The notes below the pieces were generated by a model. It was not told where the DNA came from, did no database searches, and worked only from the letters and a program-made list of their open reading frames with translations. A stretch of 64,000 nucleotides of DNA from Methanorbis furvi (GTDB taxonomy: Archaea; Halobacteriota; Methanomicrobia; Methanomicrobiales; Methanocorpusculaceae): the NCBI RefSeq assembly GCF_032714615.1, contig NZ_JAWDKA010000006.1:1-64000 (forward strand), written 5' to 3'. A program made the position numbers and the translations under genes. Shown piece by piece: positions 16,926-25,824 of this stretch. Each line of letters begins with the position of its first letter. The stretch's first letter is position 1.

Positions 16926-17768
16926 TTACTCTGGCTTGCTGATCAGTGCGACCTTGGAAACGATCTCACCGGTCTTCTTGTGCGGCTTGCGGATGATGCT
17001 GTCGCCTGCCTTCTCGATCTCGCGTGCCTCATCACAGAGTGCTGCTGCAACGCGCATCATTTCGTGTGCGGAGGTGACGATTGGGACGTAGTCTGTCCAC
17101 TCTTTGGTCATGAAGCAACCCTTAACATTGACGCCTGCAACGGACTGTGCAATCTCGTATGCTGCACGTGCCTTTGCCTGTGCGTAGGGGTTGGTAAACT
17201 CGCCCTTGGTGGAGTTGTCAGAGTTCAGGACAACCTTCGGGAGAACGAGCTCTGCGCCCTTCTTTCCTGCCTTAACCTGGTCGATGACTTTGTCGAGCTC
17301 CATCTGGAGCTTGCGGAATGCACCGGTCAGTGCAAGGACTTTGACAAGGTTGCCGTTGTAGTCTGCCATCTCTACTGGGTCGAGGAACTCACGGCGTGCA
17401 CCAATCATGGCGTCTGCCTTGACGATGATGTATCCGAACTTGGATGCCTTGAGTGCGTCGAACTGTTCCTTCTTGGAGGTGACATCATCAGTGATGACGA
17501 TTGTCGGGATACCTGCTGCTGCAAGGTCCTCACGTGCACCGGCCGGTCCCTCAAGGAGTCCGTTCGGGGAGACGACGATTGCAAAGTCCGGCTGCCATGC
17601 TTTCAGGTTGGTGACAACACGGTCAACATCTTCCTTCTGCAGTTTCGTTCCAGAGGTTGCCATGAAGGTCATCATGTCTTCACGGTCTGCACGCTCATCT
17701 AACAGAAGCTCTGCCATAACACCGGATGCGATGTTACCGAGCTTTGCAACTCCTACCTTAACTACCAT
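16926..17768 (-). CDS. mtd: F420-dependent methylenetetrahydromethanopterin dehydrogenase
   Basis: Mtd interconverts methenyl- and methylene-H4MPT with F420H2 as electron donor, the step just before Mer. The 280-residue protein starts [15 protein letters not shown] and contains [16 protein letters not shown] and [10 protein letters not shown], typical of Mtd, and it is full length. ATG 17768 is chosen because GAGGTG stands at the right distance and the family N-terminus begins there; the frame is open to 17822 without support. The family has no cofactor-binding fold similar to other dehydrogenases, and the homology is unmistakable. Confidence 0.96.
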   Translation of the reverse strand: MVVKVGVAKLGNIASGVMAELLLDERADREDMMTFMATSGTKLQKEDVDRVVTNLKAWQPDFAIVVSPNGLLEGPAGAREDLAAAGIPTIVITDDVTSKKEQFDALKASKFGYIIVKADAMIGARREFLDPVEMADYNGNLVKVLALTGAFRKLQMELDKVIDQVKAGKKGAELVLPKVVLNSDNSTKGEFTNPYAQAKARAAYEIAQSVAGVNVKGCFMTKEWTDYVPIVTSAHEMMRVAAALCDEAREIEKAGDSIIRKPHKKTGEIVSKVALISKPE

Positions 17769-17776
17769 ATTTATTA

Positions 17777-17797
17777 CACCTCTCATTTTCAATGAGA
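17777..17797 (-). promoter_or_regulatory. Hairpin touching the mtd ribosome-binding site
   Basis: On the minus strand TCTCATT-GAA-AATGAGA forms a perfect 7-bp stem whose 3' half runs into the Shine-Dalgarno sequence GAGGTG, 9 bases before the mtd ATG. Pairing could partly hide the ribosome-binding site. A TATA-like CTTATATT on the minus strand at about 17821-17828 would give a short leader containing just this hairpin. The rest of the 17769-18169 gap shows no gene. Confidence 0.4.
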
Positions 17798-18169
17798 ACA
17801 TCAGATCATCGACGAGAACCAATATAAGGTTTGTGAATTGTTAATGCGGTTTTCAAAAATAAGGTGATACCTTGGTTTTTTGAAGAAAATGTCGATAAAT
17901 TTCGGATAACGTCGGGTACGATAACTGATGATGAATCACAACAGCAAATGTTTTTTTCCTCATCTTTTTCGTTTGGGTAACTCTCCCATCTCAAAACCGG
18001 CCTCAACCATCATACATCTGTGCGCGTGTCTTCGCAGTATATCTGATCTGCACTTCTCCACCACGGAATTTTTTCTGCGGGCTGGTTTGTGAGTGAAAGT
18101 ACACTACTCTGCGAAGGCAGAGTTCTTTAACCAAATATGTTTATAGTTAACAATCTTAAATTAATAACC

Positions 18170-18574
18170 ATGAAGGATACTCTCCTTACCGATCGTCAGA
18201 AGGAAGTTATCAGATACCGCAAACAGGGTATGACCCAGCAGCAGATCGCCGATCGTCTCGGGACATCAAAAGCAAATATCTGTACTATAGAAAAATCTGC
18301 CAATGAAAACATCAGACGTGCAAAAGAAACCCTTGAGTTTTTGTACACTCTTGATGCTGCTGATCTCTGCATCCTTGCTGCCGGAACTGATCTTATGGAG
18401 GCCCCGCACCTGATCTTTCAGGCAGCTGCTCCTCTCAACATCAAAATTCGTTACGACAGCATTTCTCTCATCAACCGCATCAGCTCCTATATGCCTGAAA
18501 AGATCAAGGGCCGGCATGTACGCGAAGACATCCGGGTATACCTCAACACCGACGGCGATCTCTACTTCGGATAA
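18170..18574 (+). CDS. tfx: Tfx family DNA-binding regulator
   Basis: The 134-residue protein has an N-terminal helix-turn-helix with LTDRQKEVIRYRKQGMTQQQ, ADRLGTSKANICTIEKSA and NENIRRAKETL (about 5-55). This is the Tfx pattern first described for the protein that binds behind the fmdECB promoter of Methanothermobacter. The C-terminal half is the family's acidic alpha/beta part. ATG 18170 is preferred over the longer frame at 18137. A TATA-like TATGTTTATAG (about 18136-18146) lies about 25-35 bases upstream and no Shine-Dalgarno is present, so the mRNA is probably leaderless. It diverges from mtd, a possible target. Confidence 0.88.
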   Translation: MKDTLLTDRQKEVIRYRKQGMTQQQIADRLGTSKANICTIEKSANENIRRAKETLEFLYTLDAADLCILAAGTDLMEAPHLIFQAAAPLNIKIRYDSISLINRISSYMPEKIKGRHVREDIRVYLNTDGDLYFG

Positions 18575-18601
18575 TCTTTTTTTTCAGCTTGCCCCACTAT
18601 C

Positions 18602-18609
18602 TTTATAAC
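18602..18609 (+). promoter_or_regulatory. TATA box for the ribosomal-protein leader
   Basis: TTTATAAC, within CTATCTTTATAACTC, is the best archaeal TATA box in this stretch and would start transcription near 18630, about 550 bases before the L3 start codon. It also sits just behind the tfx stop codon. Confidence 0.5.
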
Positions 18610-18631
18610 TCTTCTCTACCAATAATAGAGG

Positions 18632-19184
18632 AGCCTTCATAGGCTGATATCAGCATAGCTGCTGTGTATCGTGGATATCCAGTTGGTTTGAAAACACGCA
18701 GATTCTGCGACTGTTTTCATTATCGTGTAACCCTTTCGCGGTGTTCCCGCAAAAGGATTAAGACCTCAATAGGTCTGATGAAACGCGCCGGGCGAACGTC
18801 GTTATGTACGAGCCCATTCTTTGTGAAAATCAAAGAGCGCGTGGACTGTCAGGTTCTCTTTCGTGAGACTTGGAAGCCGCAACTGTGCGGCGCGCACACT
18901 CAACCTGTGCGTTTTCGGGCATAAACCACAAGAACAGACAAGACGTTGTCGTTCATTGCGGATATCCTCAATTGGATCAATTGCTACCCGTCTTTCCGTC
19001 TTCTTAGCCCCTGTGTTATTTACACAGAGTGCGGAGACCGACACTTAGAATGTACGTCCCATGGTCGAAGGCGATAAATTTCGCAGGCCGATGGTGAAAG
19101 AACGGTTGTTTCATAATTGACAACCACAGCAGACGTCTTCGTCCCGCAAGGGCGCAAGACACAGTATTAAGGACTGATTAACAC
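18632..19184 (+). ncRNA. Long hairpin-rich leader or separate structured RNA before rpl3
   Basis: About 550 bases without a credible ORF are packed with perfect dyads. These include the palindrome GCTGATATCAGC (18643-18654), CCTTT-CGCGG paired with CCCGCAAAAGG (18732-18756), AGACCT-CAAT-AGGTCT (18761-18776), CCGCA-ACTG-TGCGG (18877-18890), CGCACA/TGTGCG (18893-18911), CTGTGT/ACACAG (19011-19027) and GGTTGT/ACAACC (19104-19125). I looked for SRP RNA and RNase P RNA hallmarks and did not find them. It is most simply an unusually long, structured 5' leader of the ribosomal-protein operon, but a free-standing RNA is possible. Confidence 0.4.
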
Positions 19185-20186
19185 ATGAGAACTGTGAGAC
19201 CGCGTGCAGGTTCACTCGCATACTATCCTCGCAAGAGGGCCAAGAGTATTGTACCAAAGTACCAATCCTGGCCAGAGTATAACGGGCAGCCCACGCTTCA
19301 GGGCTTCGCCGGCTACAAAGCAGGCATGACCCACGTCATCATGATTGACGATCACAAGAAGAGCCCGACCGAAGGCAAAGAGATTATGGTCCCGGTGACC
19401 GTAATTGAGATTCCGGCAATGAAAGTTGCTGCAATCCGCGTCTACGTCAAAGACACCTACGGCAAGCACCCGCTTACCGAAGTCTGGTCTGAAGATGTTG
19501 CGGCTCTCTCCGGCAGAATCACCAAAGCAAAGGCACACAACGCCGCAGCTGCAACCGAGAAGATCAACGCCGCAATGGCAGACGTCGTCGAAGTTATGGT
19601 TCTGATGTACACCCAGCCGGACACTCTCACCGGCGTTCCAAAGAAGATTCCGGACTTAATGGAAATCCGTGTCGCAGGCGGCAGCTCCCAGGAGCGCTTC
19701 GACTACGCACTCTCCCTTCTTGGAACCAGCATTGACATGAACACCATTCTCTCCGAAGGTCAGTTCGCTGACATCACCGGAATCACCAAAGGAAAGGGAT
19801 TCCAGGGAGCAGTCAAGAGATTCGGTATCTGTCTCAGAAAGAGAGCTCACTCCAGAGCCAAGAAGACCAGACACATCGGTACTCTTGGTCCATGGCACCC
19901 TCACCACGTCCGCTGGCAGGTTCCAATGCCCGGTCAGATGGGTTTCCAGCAGCGTACCGAGTTCAACAAGAGAGTCATTAAGATCGGCGAGAACCCGGAC
20001 GAGATCAACCCGGCAGGAGGATTCCTCCACTACGGCCTTGTCCGCAACAACTACGTTCTGATCAAAGGCTCCATCCCGGGCCCGGCAAAACGCCTGATTC
20101 GTATCCGCCCCGCAACCCGTATGGGCGAGCAGACTATCCAGACTCCGGTTGTAGAATTTGTGAGTCTCCAGAGCAAGCAGGGGTGA
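19185..20186 (+). CDS. rpl3: Ribosomal protein uL3
   Basis: First gene of the ribosomal-protein cluster. The 333-residue archaeal L3 has the conserved [19 protein letters not shown] (about 194-212) and, further on, [18 protein letters not shown] and the [10 protein letters not shown] loop that reaches the peptidyl-transferase region in the large subunit. The ATG at 19185 follows a long structured leader. Confidence 0.97.
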   Translation: MRTVRPRAGSLAYYPRKRAKSIVPKYQSWPEYNGQPTLQGFAGYKAGMTHVIMIDDHKKSPTEGKEIMVPVTVIEIPAMKVAAIRVYVKDTYGKHPLTEVWSEDVAALSGRITKAKAHNAAAATEKINAAMADVVEVMVLMYTQPDTLTGVPKKIPDLMEIRVAGGSSQERFDYALSLLGTSIDMNTILSEGQFADITGITKGKGFQGAVKRFGICLRKRAHSRAKKTRHIGTLGPWHPHHVRWQVPMPGQMGFQQRTEFNKRVIKIGENPDEINPAGGFLHYGLVRNNYVLIKGSIPGPAKRLIRIRPATRMGEQTIQTPVVEFVSLQSKQG

Positions 20187-20194
20187 CCTGACCG

Positions 20195-20941
20195 ATGAAA
20201 GCAAATGTAAAAGCAATTAACGGTTCTGTTCTCCACGAAATCGAGCTTCCGGTTGTCTTCTCCGAAGAATTCCGCCCGGACCTCATCAAGAGAGCTGTCC
20301 TCGCCTACCAGAGCGAACAGTACCAGCCGTACGGCGCAGACCCGTATGCAGGTATGAGAACCTCTGCCGAAGGCTGGGGTTCCAAGCGCGGCGAATCTAA
20401 GATTCCGCGTATCAAGAACGGATCCCGCGGTGCAAAAGTTCCGCAGACCAAAGGCGGTCACCCGGCACACGCACCAAAAGTTGAGAAGATCATCCTTGAG
20501 AAGATCAACAAGAAAGAGAAGGCAAAGGCCATCCGCTCTGCAATTGCAGCAACCGTAAACACCGAACTTGTCACCGCCCGCGGTCACAAATTCGAAGGCG
20601 ATGCAGCAATTGTTGTTGAGGACGCATTTGAAACGCTCACCAAGACCGCAGAAGTCAAGAAGGCACTCATTGCCCTCGGACTCGGCGCAGACCTTGAGCG
20701 TGCAAAAGAGTCCCGTGCAATCCGTGCAGGACGCGGAAAGACCCGTGGACGCAAATACAAGCAGGCAAAGTCCGTCTTAATCGTCACGGTCGGTACTGAA
20801 TTCACCGCAGGTGCAAACATTGCCGGTGTCGATGTAATGCCGGTCACTTCTCTGAACGCAAATGTTCTTGCCCCCGGAACCGATGCAGGCAGACTTACTG
20901 TCTGGACCGAAGCCGCTGTCAAGAAACTCGGGGAGGCATAA
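20195..20941 (+). CDS. rpl4: Ribosomal protein uL4
   Basis: The 248-residue large-subunit protein has the long basic loop RTSAEGWGSKRGESKIPR-like region (about 50-67) that lines the exit tunnel and a C-terminal globular part with SVLIVTVG. It starts 8 bases after the L3 stop; GGGGTGA at the L3 stop serves as ribosome-binding site. Confidence 0.97.
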   Translation: MKANVKAINGSVLHEIELPVVFSEEFRPDLIKRAVLAYQSEQYQPYGADPYAGMRTSAEGWGSKRGESKIPRIKNGSRGAKVPQTKGGHPAHAPKVEKIILEKINKKEKAKAIRSAIAATVNTELVTARGHKFEGDAAIVVEDAFETLTKTAEVKKALIALGLGADLERAKESRAIRAGRGKTRGRKYKQAKSVLIVTVGTEFTAGANIAGVDVMPVTSLNANVLAPGTDAGRLTVWTEAAVKKLGEA

Positions 20942-20943
20942 TT

Positions 20944-21192
20944 ATGACACTCGCACACCCGCTTGTAACAGAAAAGGCAATGGTTCTCCTGGAAAATTCC
21001 AACCAGCTTTCTTTCATCGTACGAAAGGACGCAACCAAGGCATCCGTCAAGGCAGCAATGGAGAAGAGCTTCGGCAAGAAGGTCGCATCCATCAGCACCA
21101 TGATGACCACCAAGGGAGCCAAGAAGGCAATCATTACCTTCGAAGAGAAGAACGCTGCTGAAGAGATTCTCTCTCAGCTGGGTATTGTGTAA
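20944..21192 (+). CDS. rpl23: Ribosomal protein uL23
   Basis: This 82-residue archaeal L23 with HPLVTEKAM near the N-terminus lies at the exit-tunnel rim, where SRP and the Sec translocon dock. It starts 2 bases after the rpl4 stop, so translation is probably coupled; GGGGAGG precedes it inside rpl4. Confidence 0.96.
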   Translation: MTLAHPLVTEKAMVLLENSNQLSFIVRKDATKASVKAAMEKSFGKKVASISTMMTTKGAKKAIITFEEKNAAEEILSQLGIV

Positions 21193-21203
21193 GGTGAGTC
21201 AAC

Positions 21204-21914
21204 ATGGGACACAGAATTAGTACACAGGCACGTGGAAAGGGAGGTTCAACCTACCGCGCCCCGTCGCACCAGTATAAGGCTGCGCTGAAACACTTCGGTT
21301 CCTTTACCGAAACTGTTACTGCAACCGTCATTGACATCGAACACGACCCGGCACGCCACACTCCGATTGCAGTTGTGAAAATCAACGGCAAGAAAGAGTA
21401 CGCACTCATCACCGAAGGTGTGGGTATCGGCAAAGAGCTCGCATGGGGACCTGAAGCAAAGATCGAGAACGGTAACACCCTTCCGCTTGCATCAATCCCT
21501 ACCGGTATGGCAGTCTGCAACATCGAGGCACGCCCCGGAGACGGCGGCAAGTTCGTTCGCGCAAGCGGCGTTCAGGCAATTGTCATCGGAAAGTCCGAAG
21601 GCAAAGTCGGTGTCAGAATGCCGTCCGGCAAACCGAAATGGTTCAATGAAAACTGTCTTGCAACCATCGGCCTTGTGGCAGGTGGAGGACGCGGTGACAA
21701 GCCGATCCTGAAAGCAGGTAAACAGTATCACAAGATGAAGACCTCGGCAACCCGCTGGCCACGCGTCCGTGGTGTCGCTATGAACGTTATCGACCACCCA
21801 TTCGGTGGTGGAGGACACCAGCACCCGGGTAAGCCAAAGACTGTCGCACGCGGAACGCCGGCCGGTAAGAAAGTCGGACACGTCGCAGCACGCAGAACCG
21901 GATGCCGGAGGTGA
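21204..21914 (+). CDS. rpl2: Ribosomal protein uL2
   Basis: The 236-residue protein has MGHRISTQARGKGGSTYRAP at the N-terminus and the C-terminal GVAMNVIDHPFGGGGHQH with the conserved His residues near the peptidyl-transferase centre. AAGGTGAG precedes the ATG. Confidence 0.97.
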   Translation: MGHRISTQARGKGGSTYRAPSHQYKAALKHFGSFTETVTATVIDIEHDPARHTPIAVVKINGKKEYALITEGVGIGKELAWGPEAKIENGNTLPLASIPTGMAVCNIEARPGDGGKFVRASGVQAIVIGKSEGKVGVRMPSGKPKWFNENCLATIGLVAGGGRGDKPILKAGKQYHKMKTSATRWPRVRGVAMNVIDHPFGGGGHQHPGKPKTVARGTPAGKKVGHVAARRTGCRR

Positions 21915-21920
21915 ACGTAA

Positions 21921-22331
21921 ATGGCAAAGAAAACTACTAAGAGAATGCCAAAGCGGCGAGAGGAGTACACCTACCACGGCTACAACATCGAGCAGCTCAA
22001 GTCCATGTCCATGGAAGAGCTCCTGCCGATTATGCCGAGCAGTGCCCGCCGTAAGGTCCTTCGCGGTTTCACCCGCGAGGAAGAAGACGTTCGCAATAAG
22101 ATTGTAACAGGTGAAGGCGTGAGAACTCACGTCCGTTCCATGATCATTCTGCCCGAGATGGTTGGCAAGAGTGTTGCCATCTACTCTGGTAAAGAGTTCG
22201 TCAATGTTGAGATTCCGGTTGAGGGAGTGTTCCACTACTTTGGTGAGTTCGCTCTGACCCGCAAGAAGGTCAGCCACGGAAGTGCCGGTATCGGTGCAAC
22301 CCGGTCGAGTAAGTATGTCCCACTGAAGTGA
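21921..22331 (+). CDS. rps19: Ribosomal protein uS19
   Basis: This 136-residue archaeal S19 of the small-subunit head contains VRTHVRSMIILPEMVGK-type core and KEFVNVEIPVEG, and ends with the basic STR-like tail (ATRSSKYVPLK). The start is 6 bases after the rpl2 stop with GGAGGTGA in front. Confidence 0.96.
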   Translation: MAKKTTKRMPKRREEYTYHGYNIEQLKSMSMEELLPIMPSSARRKVLRGFTREEEDVRNKIVTGEGVRTHVRSMIILPEMVGKSVAIYSGKEFVNVEIPVEGVFHYFGEFALTRKKVSHGSAGIGATRSSKYVPLK

Positions 22332-22336
22332 TTGTC

Positions 22337-22810
22337 ATGGCAAGAACAGAATACAGTAACAAACTTACCGGCGACAACATCGCCCGTGCAAAGGCCAACG
22401 AGCTTGGATGCTCTCCGAAGCATGCAGTGGAAATTGCCCACCTTGTCCGCAACATGATGGCAGATGATGCAGTTGCATATCTGGAACAGGTTGTTGATCT
22501 CAAGAGAGCAGTACCGTTCCACCGCTACGCAAGAAACGTCGGCCACCAGAAGAGCTTAAACGGTAAGACCTTTGGCACCGCAGCCGGAAGATATCCGGTC
22601 AAGGCAGCCGCAGAGTACATCCGCTTAATCCGCTCCGCACAGAAGAACGCCGAGTACGCAGGTCTTGCTCCGGAAAAGATGGTCATCATCCATGCCGCAG
22701 CAAACAAAGGCCGGTGCATCAAGGCAATCTTCCCCCGTGCAATGGGCAGAGCCACTCCGAAACACAGAGACTCCGTGAACGTTGAGTTAATCCTCCGCGA
22801 GGTGCAGTAA
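22337..22810 (+). CDS. rpl22: Ribosomal protein uL22
   Basis: The 157-residue large-subunit protein lines the exit tunnel through its long hairpin. ATG 22337 (MARTEYSNK) is chosen instead of the in-frame GTG at 22328, which overlaps the rps19 stop and has no family match. The region VPFHRYARNVGHQKS is typical of archaeal L22. Confidence 0.96.
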   Translation: MARTEYSNKLTGDNIARAKANELGCSPKHAVEIAHLVRNMMADDAVAYLEQVVDLKRAVPFHRYARNVGHQKSLNGKTFGTAAGRYPVKAAAEYIRLIRSAQKNAEYAGLAPEKMVIIHAAANKGRCIKAIFPRAMGRATPKHRDSVNVELILREVQ

Positions 22811-22812
22811 GT

Positions 22813-23514
22813 ATGACTATCGAGAAGAAGTTTGTCGCAGACGGCGTCCGCAAGGTCCGTGTTGAGCAATACCTCAACAAGGAACTCAAACGTGCCGGAT
22901 ACGGTGGAATGGACATCGTCCGCACTCCGATCGGAACCCAGGTCACGATCTTTGCTGAGAAGCCTGGTATCGTCATCGGTAAAGGCGGTAAACTGGTTCG
23001 CCAGATTACGTCTGACCTTACCTCAGTATACGGTATCGACTCTCCGCAGGTTGAAGTTCAGCAGGTTGCAAACCCGAACTTAAACGCCCAGATCATGGCC
23101 GAGCGCCTTGCAAATGCACTGGAACGCGGATGGTACTTCCGTAAGGCAGGTACCTCCGTCATCCGCCGTGTCATGGACTCGGGAGCACTTGGCTGCGAAG
23201 TTATCATCGCAGGTAAGCTCACCGGTGCCCGTGCACGTGTGCAGAAGTTCGTTGAAGGATACATCAAACACTCCGGTGAGCCGGCTGAGTCTGTGGTTGA
23301 GTCAGGATACGCAACCGCAGTCAAGAAGCTCGGTATCATTGGTGTTCAGGTCAAGATTGTCCCGCCGGGAGCAATCCTGCCGGATCACTTTGAGATCCGT
23401 CCGGATGCAAACCCTGCTCCGGCACAGATGGCCGAGGCTGATGTGTTTGAAGAGTTTGACGCAGAACTTGCAAGTGAGCCGGAAACCGAACCTGAGTTCC
23501 AGAAGGAGGCCTAA
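22813..23514 (+). CDS. rps3: Ribosomal protein uS3
   Basis: This 233-residue protein has an N-terminal KH domain with EKPGIVIGKGGK (about 56-67), which binds RNA at the mRNA entry of the 30S subunit, and a C-terminal domain containing KIVPPGAILPDHFE. An acidic tail of about 25 residues (EVFEEFDAEL-like) follows, longer than in many homologues. Confidence 0.97.
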   Translation: MTIEKKFVADGVRKVRVEQYLNKELKRAGYGGMDIVRTPIGTQVTIFAEKPGIVIGKGGKLVRQITSDLTSVYGIDSPQVEVQQVANPNLNAQIMAERLANALERGWYFRKAGTSVIRRVMDSGALGCEVIIAGKLTGARARVQKFVEGYIKHSGEPAESVVESGYATAVKKLGIIGVQVKIVPPGAILPDHFEIRPDANPAPAQMAEADVFEEFDAELASEPETEPEFQKEA

Positions 23515-23517
23515 ACT

Positions 23518-23718
23518 ATGGCAATCTTCAGAGCAAAGGAAGTTGCCCAGTTCTCCGATGCTGAGCTTGTGGAAAACGAGCAGAAACTCAAGAACGAGTT
23601 AATTCAGCAGTACGGAAAAGTCAGCGCCGGTGGTGCACCGGAAAACCCCGGAAAGATCCGGGAAGTTCGCAGAACTATCGCACGTATTAAGACTGAACAG
23701 GCAAAGCGTCAGGCGTAA
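23518..23718 (+). CDS. rpl29: Ribosomal protein uL29
   Basis: This 66-residue helical hairpin protein of the exit-tunnel rim ends with the conserved IREVRRTIARIKTEQ helix. It starts 3 bases after rps3 stops, with AAGGAGG at the right distance. Confidence 0.95.
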   Translation: MAIFRAKEVAQFSDAELVENEQKLKNELIQQYGKVSAGGAPENPGKIREVRRTIARIKTEQAKRQA

Positions 23719-23726
23719 AACAGTCT

Positions 23727-23999
23727 ATGATCACTCCACAATCTATCTGCAATCATGAACTGATTGGTTTGTATGCGGTTGTGGTGGGATCACGCAACAA
23801 AACACAGGAGGGAATGTGTGGTTTCATCGTCGATGAAACCAAAAACACATTCTCTCTTCAGACGGGGAATGGGATTAAGTGCTTGGAGAAACAATATATG
23901 TTACTCCGGGTAACCCTCCCGGATAGTGTTAATGTTGTAATAGACTGCTCATGCTTGTCTGTTTCTCCAACGCGGCGCGTTACAATGCGCGTAAGATGA
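23727..23999 (+). CDS. rnp1: RNase P protein component 1 (Rpp29/Pop4)
   Basis: This 90-residue protein binds RNase P RNA and helps mature tRNA 5' ends. It shows the Rpp29 pattern: HELIGLYAVVVGSRNKTQEG (about 12-31), GFIVDETKNTF and a KQYMLLRVTLP strand. Archaea keep this gene between rpl29 and rps17, exactly as here. Base composition in 23720-23990 is less codon-biased than in the neighbours. Confidence 0.92.
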   Translation: MITPQSICNHELIGLYAVVVGSRNKTQEGMCGFIVDETKNTFSLQTGNGIKCLEKQYMLLRVTLPDSVNVVIDCSCLSVSPTRRVTMRVR

Positions 24000-24008
24000 G
24001 GGTTAAAT

Positions 24009-24335
24009 ATGGCAAAAAATATCGGCTTAAATGTTACAGCCCCTGAAAAGGACTGTAACGATGTAAACTGCCCATTCCACGGCAGCTTACCGGTGCGCGG
24101 CCAGGTGATTACCGGTAAGGTCGTGAGTGAGCGCATGCAGGGGACCGTTGTCGTTGAACGGAACTATCTCCACTTTGTCAAGAAATATGACAGATACGAG
24201 AAGCGCAGTTCCAAAATTCACGCACACATGGCTCCGTGCCTCGACGCCAGAATCGGCGACGAGGTTACCATTGCAGAGTGCAGACCATTGAACAAAACAA
24301 CCTCCTATGTCGTTGTTGAGGTGACTCGGGCATGA
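24009..24335 (+). CDS. rps17: Ribosomal protein uS17
   Basis: The 108-residue archaeal S17 has [12 protein letters not shown] (about 19-30), the OB-fold core with [24 protein letters not shown] segments, and [13 protein letters not shown] near the end. It overlaps rpl14 by 4 bases. Confidence 0.96.
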   Translation: MAKNIGLNVTAPEKDCNDVNCPFHGSLPVRGQVITGKVVSERMQGTVVVERNYLHFVKKYDRYEKRSSKIHAHMAPCLDARIGDEVTIAECRPLNKTTSYVVVEVTRA

Positions 24336-24730
24336 AAGGATTAACATCCAAGATCCCGCGCGCACTTCAGACCGGCTCCAAGATGGTTTGTGCAGACAAC
24401 ACGGGCGCCCGTGTTGTACAGATTGTTTCCGTCTTCGGTTACCATGGTGTCAAAAACCGGCAGCCAAAGATGGGTATCGGCGACCTTGCGACAGTAACTG
24501 TCAAGAAGGGAACCCCCGATATGAAGAGAAAGCTTGTCAGAGCAGTTGTTGTCCGTCAGAAGAAGGAATTCCGCCGCCCGAACGGTCTGCGTGTTTCCTT
24601 TGAAGAGAACGCAATGATCCTCTTAAATGATAACGGTGACCCGCGCGGTACCGATATCAAAGGACCGGTCGCACGTGAAGTTGCAGAGCGGTTCCCGAAA
24701 GTCGGATCGATGGCAACGATCATTATCTAA
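24332..24730 (+). CDS. rpl14: Ribosomal protein uL14
   Basis: This 132-residue L14 contains the signature [17 protein letters not shown] and the basic KKEFRRPNG loop. L14 sits at the subunit interface and is the docking site for aIF6. The start overlaps the rps17 stop (ATGA). Confidence 0.97.
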   Translation: MKGLTSKIPRALQTGSKMVCADNTGARVVQIVSVFGYHGVKNRQPKMGIGDLATVTVKKGTPDMKRKLVRAVVVRQKKEFRRPNGLRVSFEENAMILLNDNGDPRGTDIKGPVAREVAERFPKVGSMATIII

Positions 24731-24739
24731 GGTGAAAAC

Positions 24740-25105
24740 ATGGCACGTATTGCAAGCATTCAGCCGAGAAAGCAGAGAAAGTTCCGGTATAACGCACCTA
24801 TCCACGTTCGTGGAGCGTTCTTACACGCAACTCTCGCTGACGATCTCCGTACGAAATATGGCAAGCGCAGTTTCCGTGTTGTCACCGGCGACACCGTAAA
24901 AGTACTCCGCGGTGAGTTCGCAGGAACCGAAGCTGTTGTCGACGCAGTTGACACAAAGAGCAGCAAAGTTCTTGTTCACGGTGTTGCAGTGAAGAAGGCA
25001 AACGGCGAGGATGTTCCAAGACCCGTTGACCCTTCGAATGTGATGATCACCAAACTGAATCTCAAAGACGCAAAGCGCGTCGCACGCCTTGAGGTGAAGG
25101 CATAA
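24740..25105 (+). CDS. rpl24: Ribosomal protein uL24
   Basis: The 121-residue protein has a KOW motif, VVTGDTVKVLRGEFAGTEA (about 48-66), and the archaeal N-terminus QPRKQRKFRYNAPIHVR. Its stop overlaps the S4e start by one base. Confidence 0.96.
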   Translation: MARIASIQPRKQRKFRYNAPIHVRGAFLHATLADDLRTKYGKRSFRVVTGDTVKVLRGEFAGTEAVVDAVDTKSSKVLVHGVAVKKANGEDVPRPVDPSNVMITKLNLKDAKRVARLEVKA

Positions 25106-25824
25106 TGACTCGTACAAAGCGTATGACAGCACCGGACGCATGGCAGATTGCCCGTAAGGAAAGCAAGTATGTGGTAAGTCCCGCACACGGTCCGCACGAC
25201 GGATCTGCTCTTCCGATCGGTGTCTGGATGCGTGATCACATGAACTTCGCCCAGAACACCAAAGAAGTCAAGAAGATTCTTCATGACCGTCACGTTGTTC
25301 TGAACGGCAAGATCGTAACTGATGAACACATCGGTATCGACGTGTTCGACATTGTCAGCTTCCCGAAGATCAACAAGCACTACATGATTCTTGTTGACGA
25401 GAAGGGACGTCAGACTGCTCACGAGATCTCCTCTGAAGCAGCACAGGTCCAGCTGGTTAAGGTCGCAAACAAGACCACCATTACCGGCGGCAAGACCCAG
25501 ATTAACCTGACAAGCGGTGCAAACTTCATCGGCGACAACAGCTGCAAAGGAAAAGATTCCCTTGTCATCACTATCGTCGGTGACGACCGGTTTGTTGTCC
25601 AGCAGCACTTCCCGTTCGCAGTAGGAAACATGGCAATGATCATCGGCGGTCAGCACACGACCAAGACCGGTAAGATTGTCGAGATCAAGATCCAGGAGTC
25701 TTCCCTTCCGAACCGTGTTGTCATTGAGACAGCAAACGGTGACAAGTTCGAGACTATCGAGGACTACATCTACATGATCGGAACCACCGAGTCCTTCCTT
25801 TCCACCTGGGGTGTTGATGCATGA
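25105..25824 (+). CDS. rps4e: Ribosomal protein eS4
   Basis: This 239-residue protein, found only in archaea and eukaryotes, has an S4-like RNA-binding segment (KILHDRHVVLNGKIVTDEH, about 53-71) and a C-terminal KOW region with GGQHTTKTGKIVEIK. It overlaps both neighbours by a few bases, so the block is tightly coupled. Confidence 0.96.
   Translation: MTRTKRMTAPDAWQIARKESKYVVSPAHGPHDGSALPIGVWMRDHMNFAQNTKEVKKILHDRHVVLNGKIVTDEHIGIDVFDIVSFPKINKHYMILVDEKGRQTAHEISSEAAQVQLVKVANKTTITGGKTQINLTSGANFIGDNSCKGKDSLVITIVGDDRFVVQQHFPFAVGNMAMIIGGQHTTKTGKIVEIKIQESSLPNRVVIETANGDKFETIEDYIYMIGTTESFLSTWGVDA

Noticed and set aside
16980-17702. 240-codon open frame on the plus strand opposite mtd
   Set aside because: Cys-rich antisense shadow of a well-supported mtd gene.
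18776-18815. CTGATGA followed by CGAAC in the ribosomal-protein leader, resembling a hammerhead ribozyme core or a C box of a C/D sRNA
   Set aside because: The hammerhead GAAA is missing and no D box is found at a fitting distance; the match is short and can occur by chance.
18632-19184. Possible SRP RNA or RNase P RNA
   Set aside because: I did not find the SRP helix-8 core (GGAAGGGAGCA type) nor the RNase P GAGGAAAGTCC and ACAGAA regions on the plus strand.
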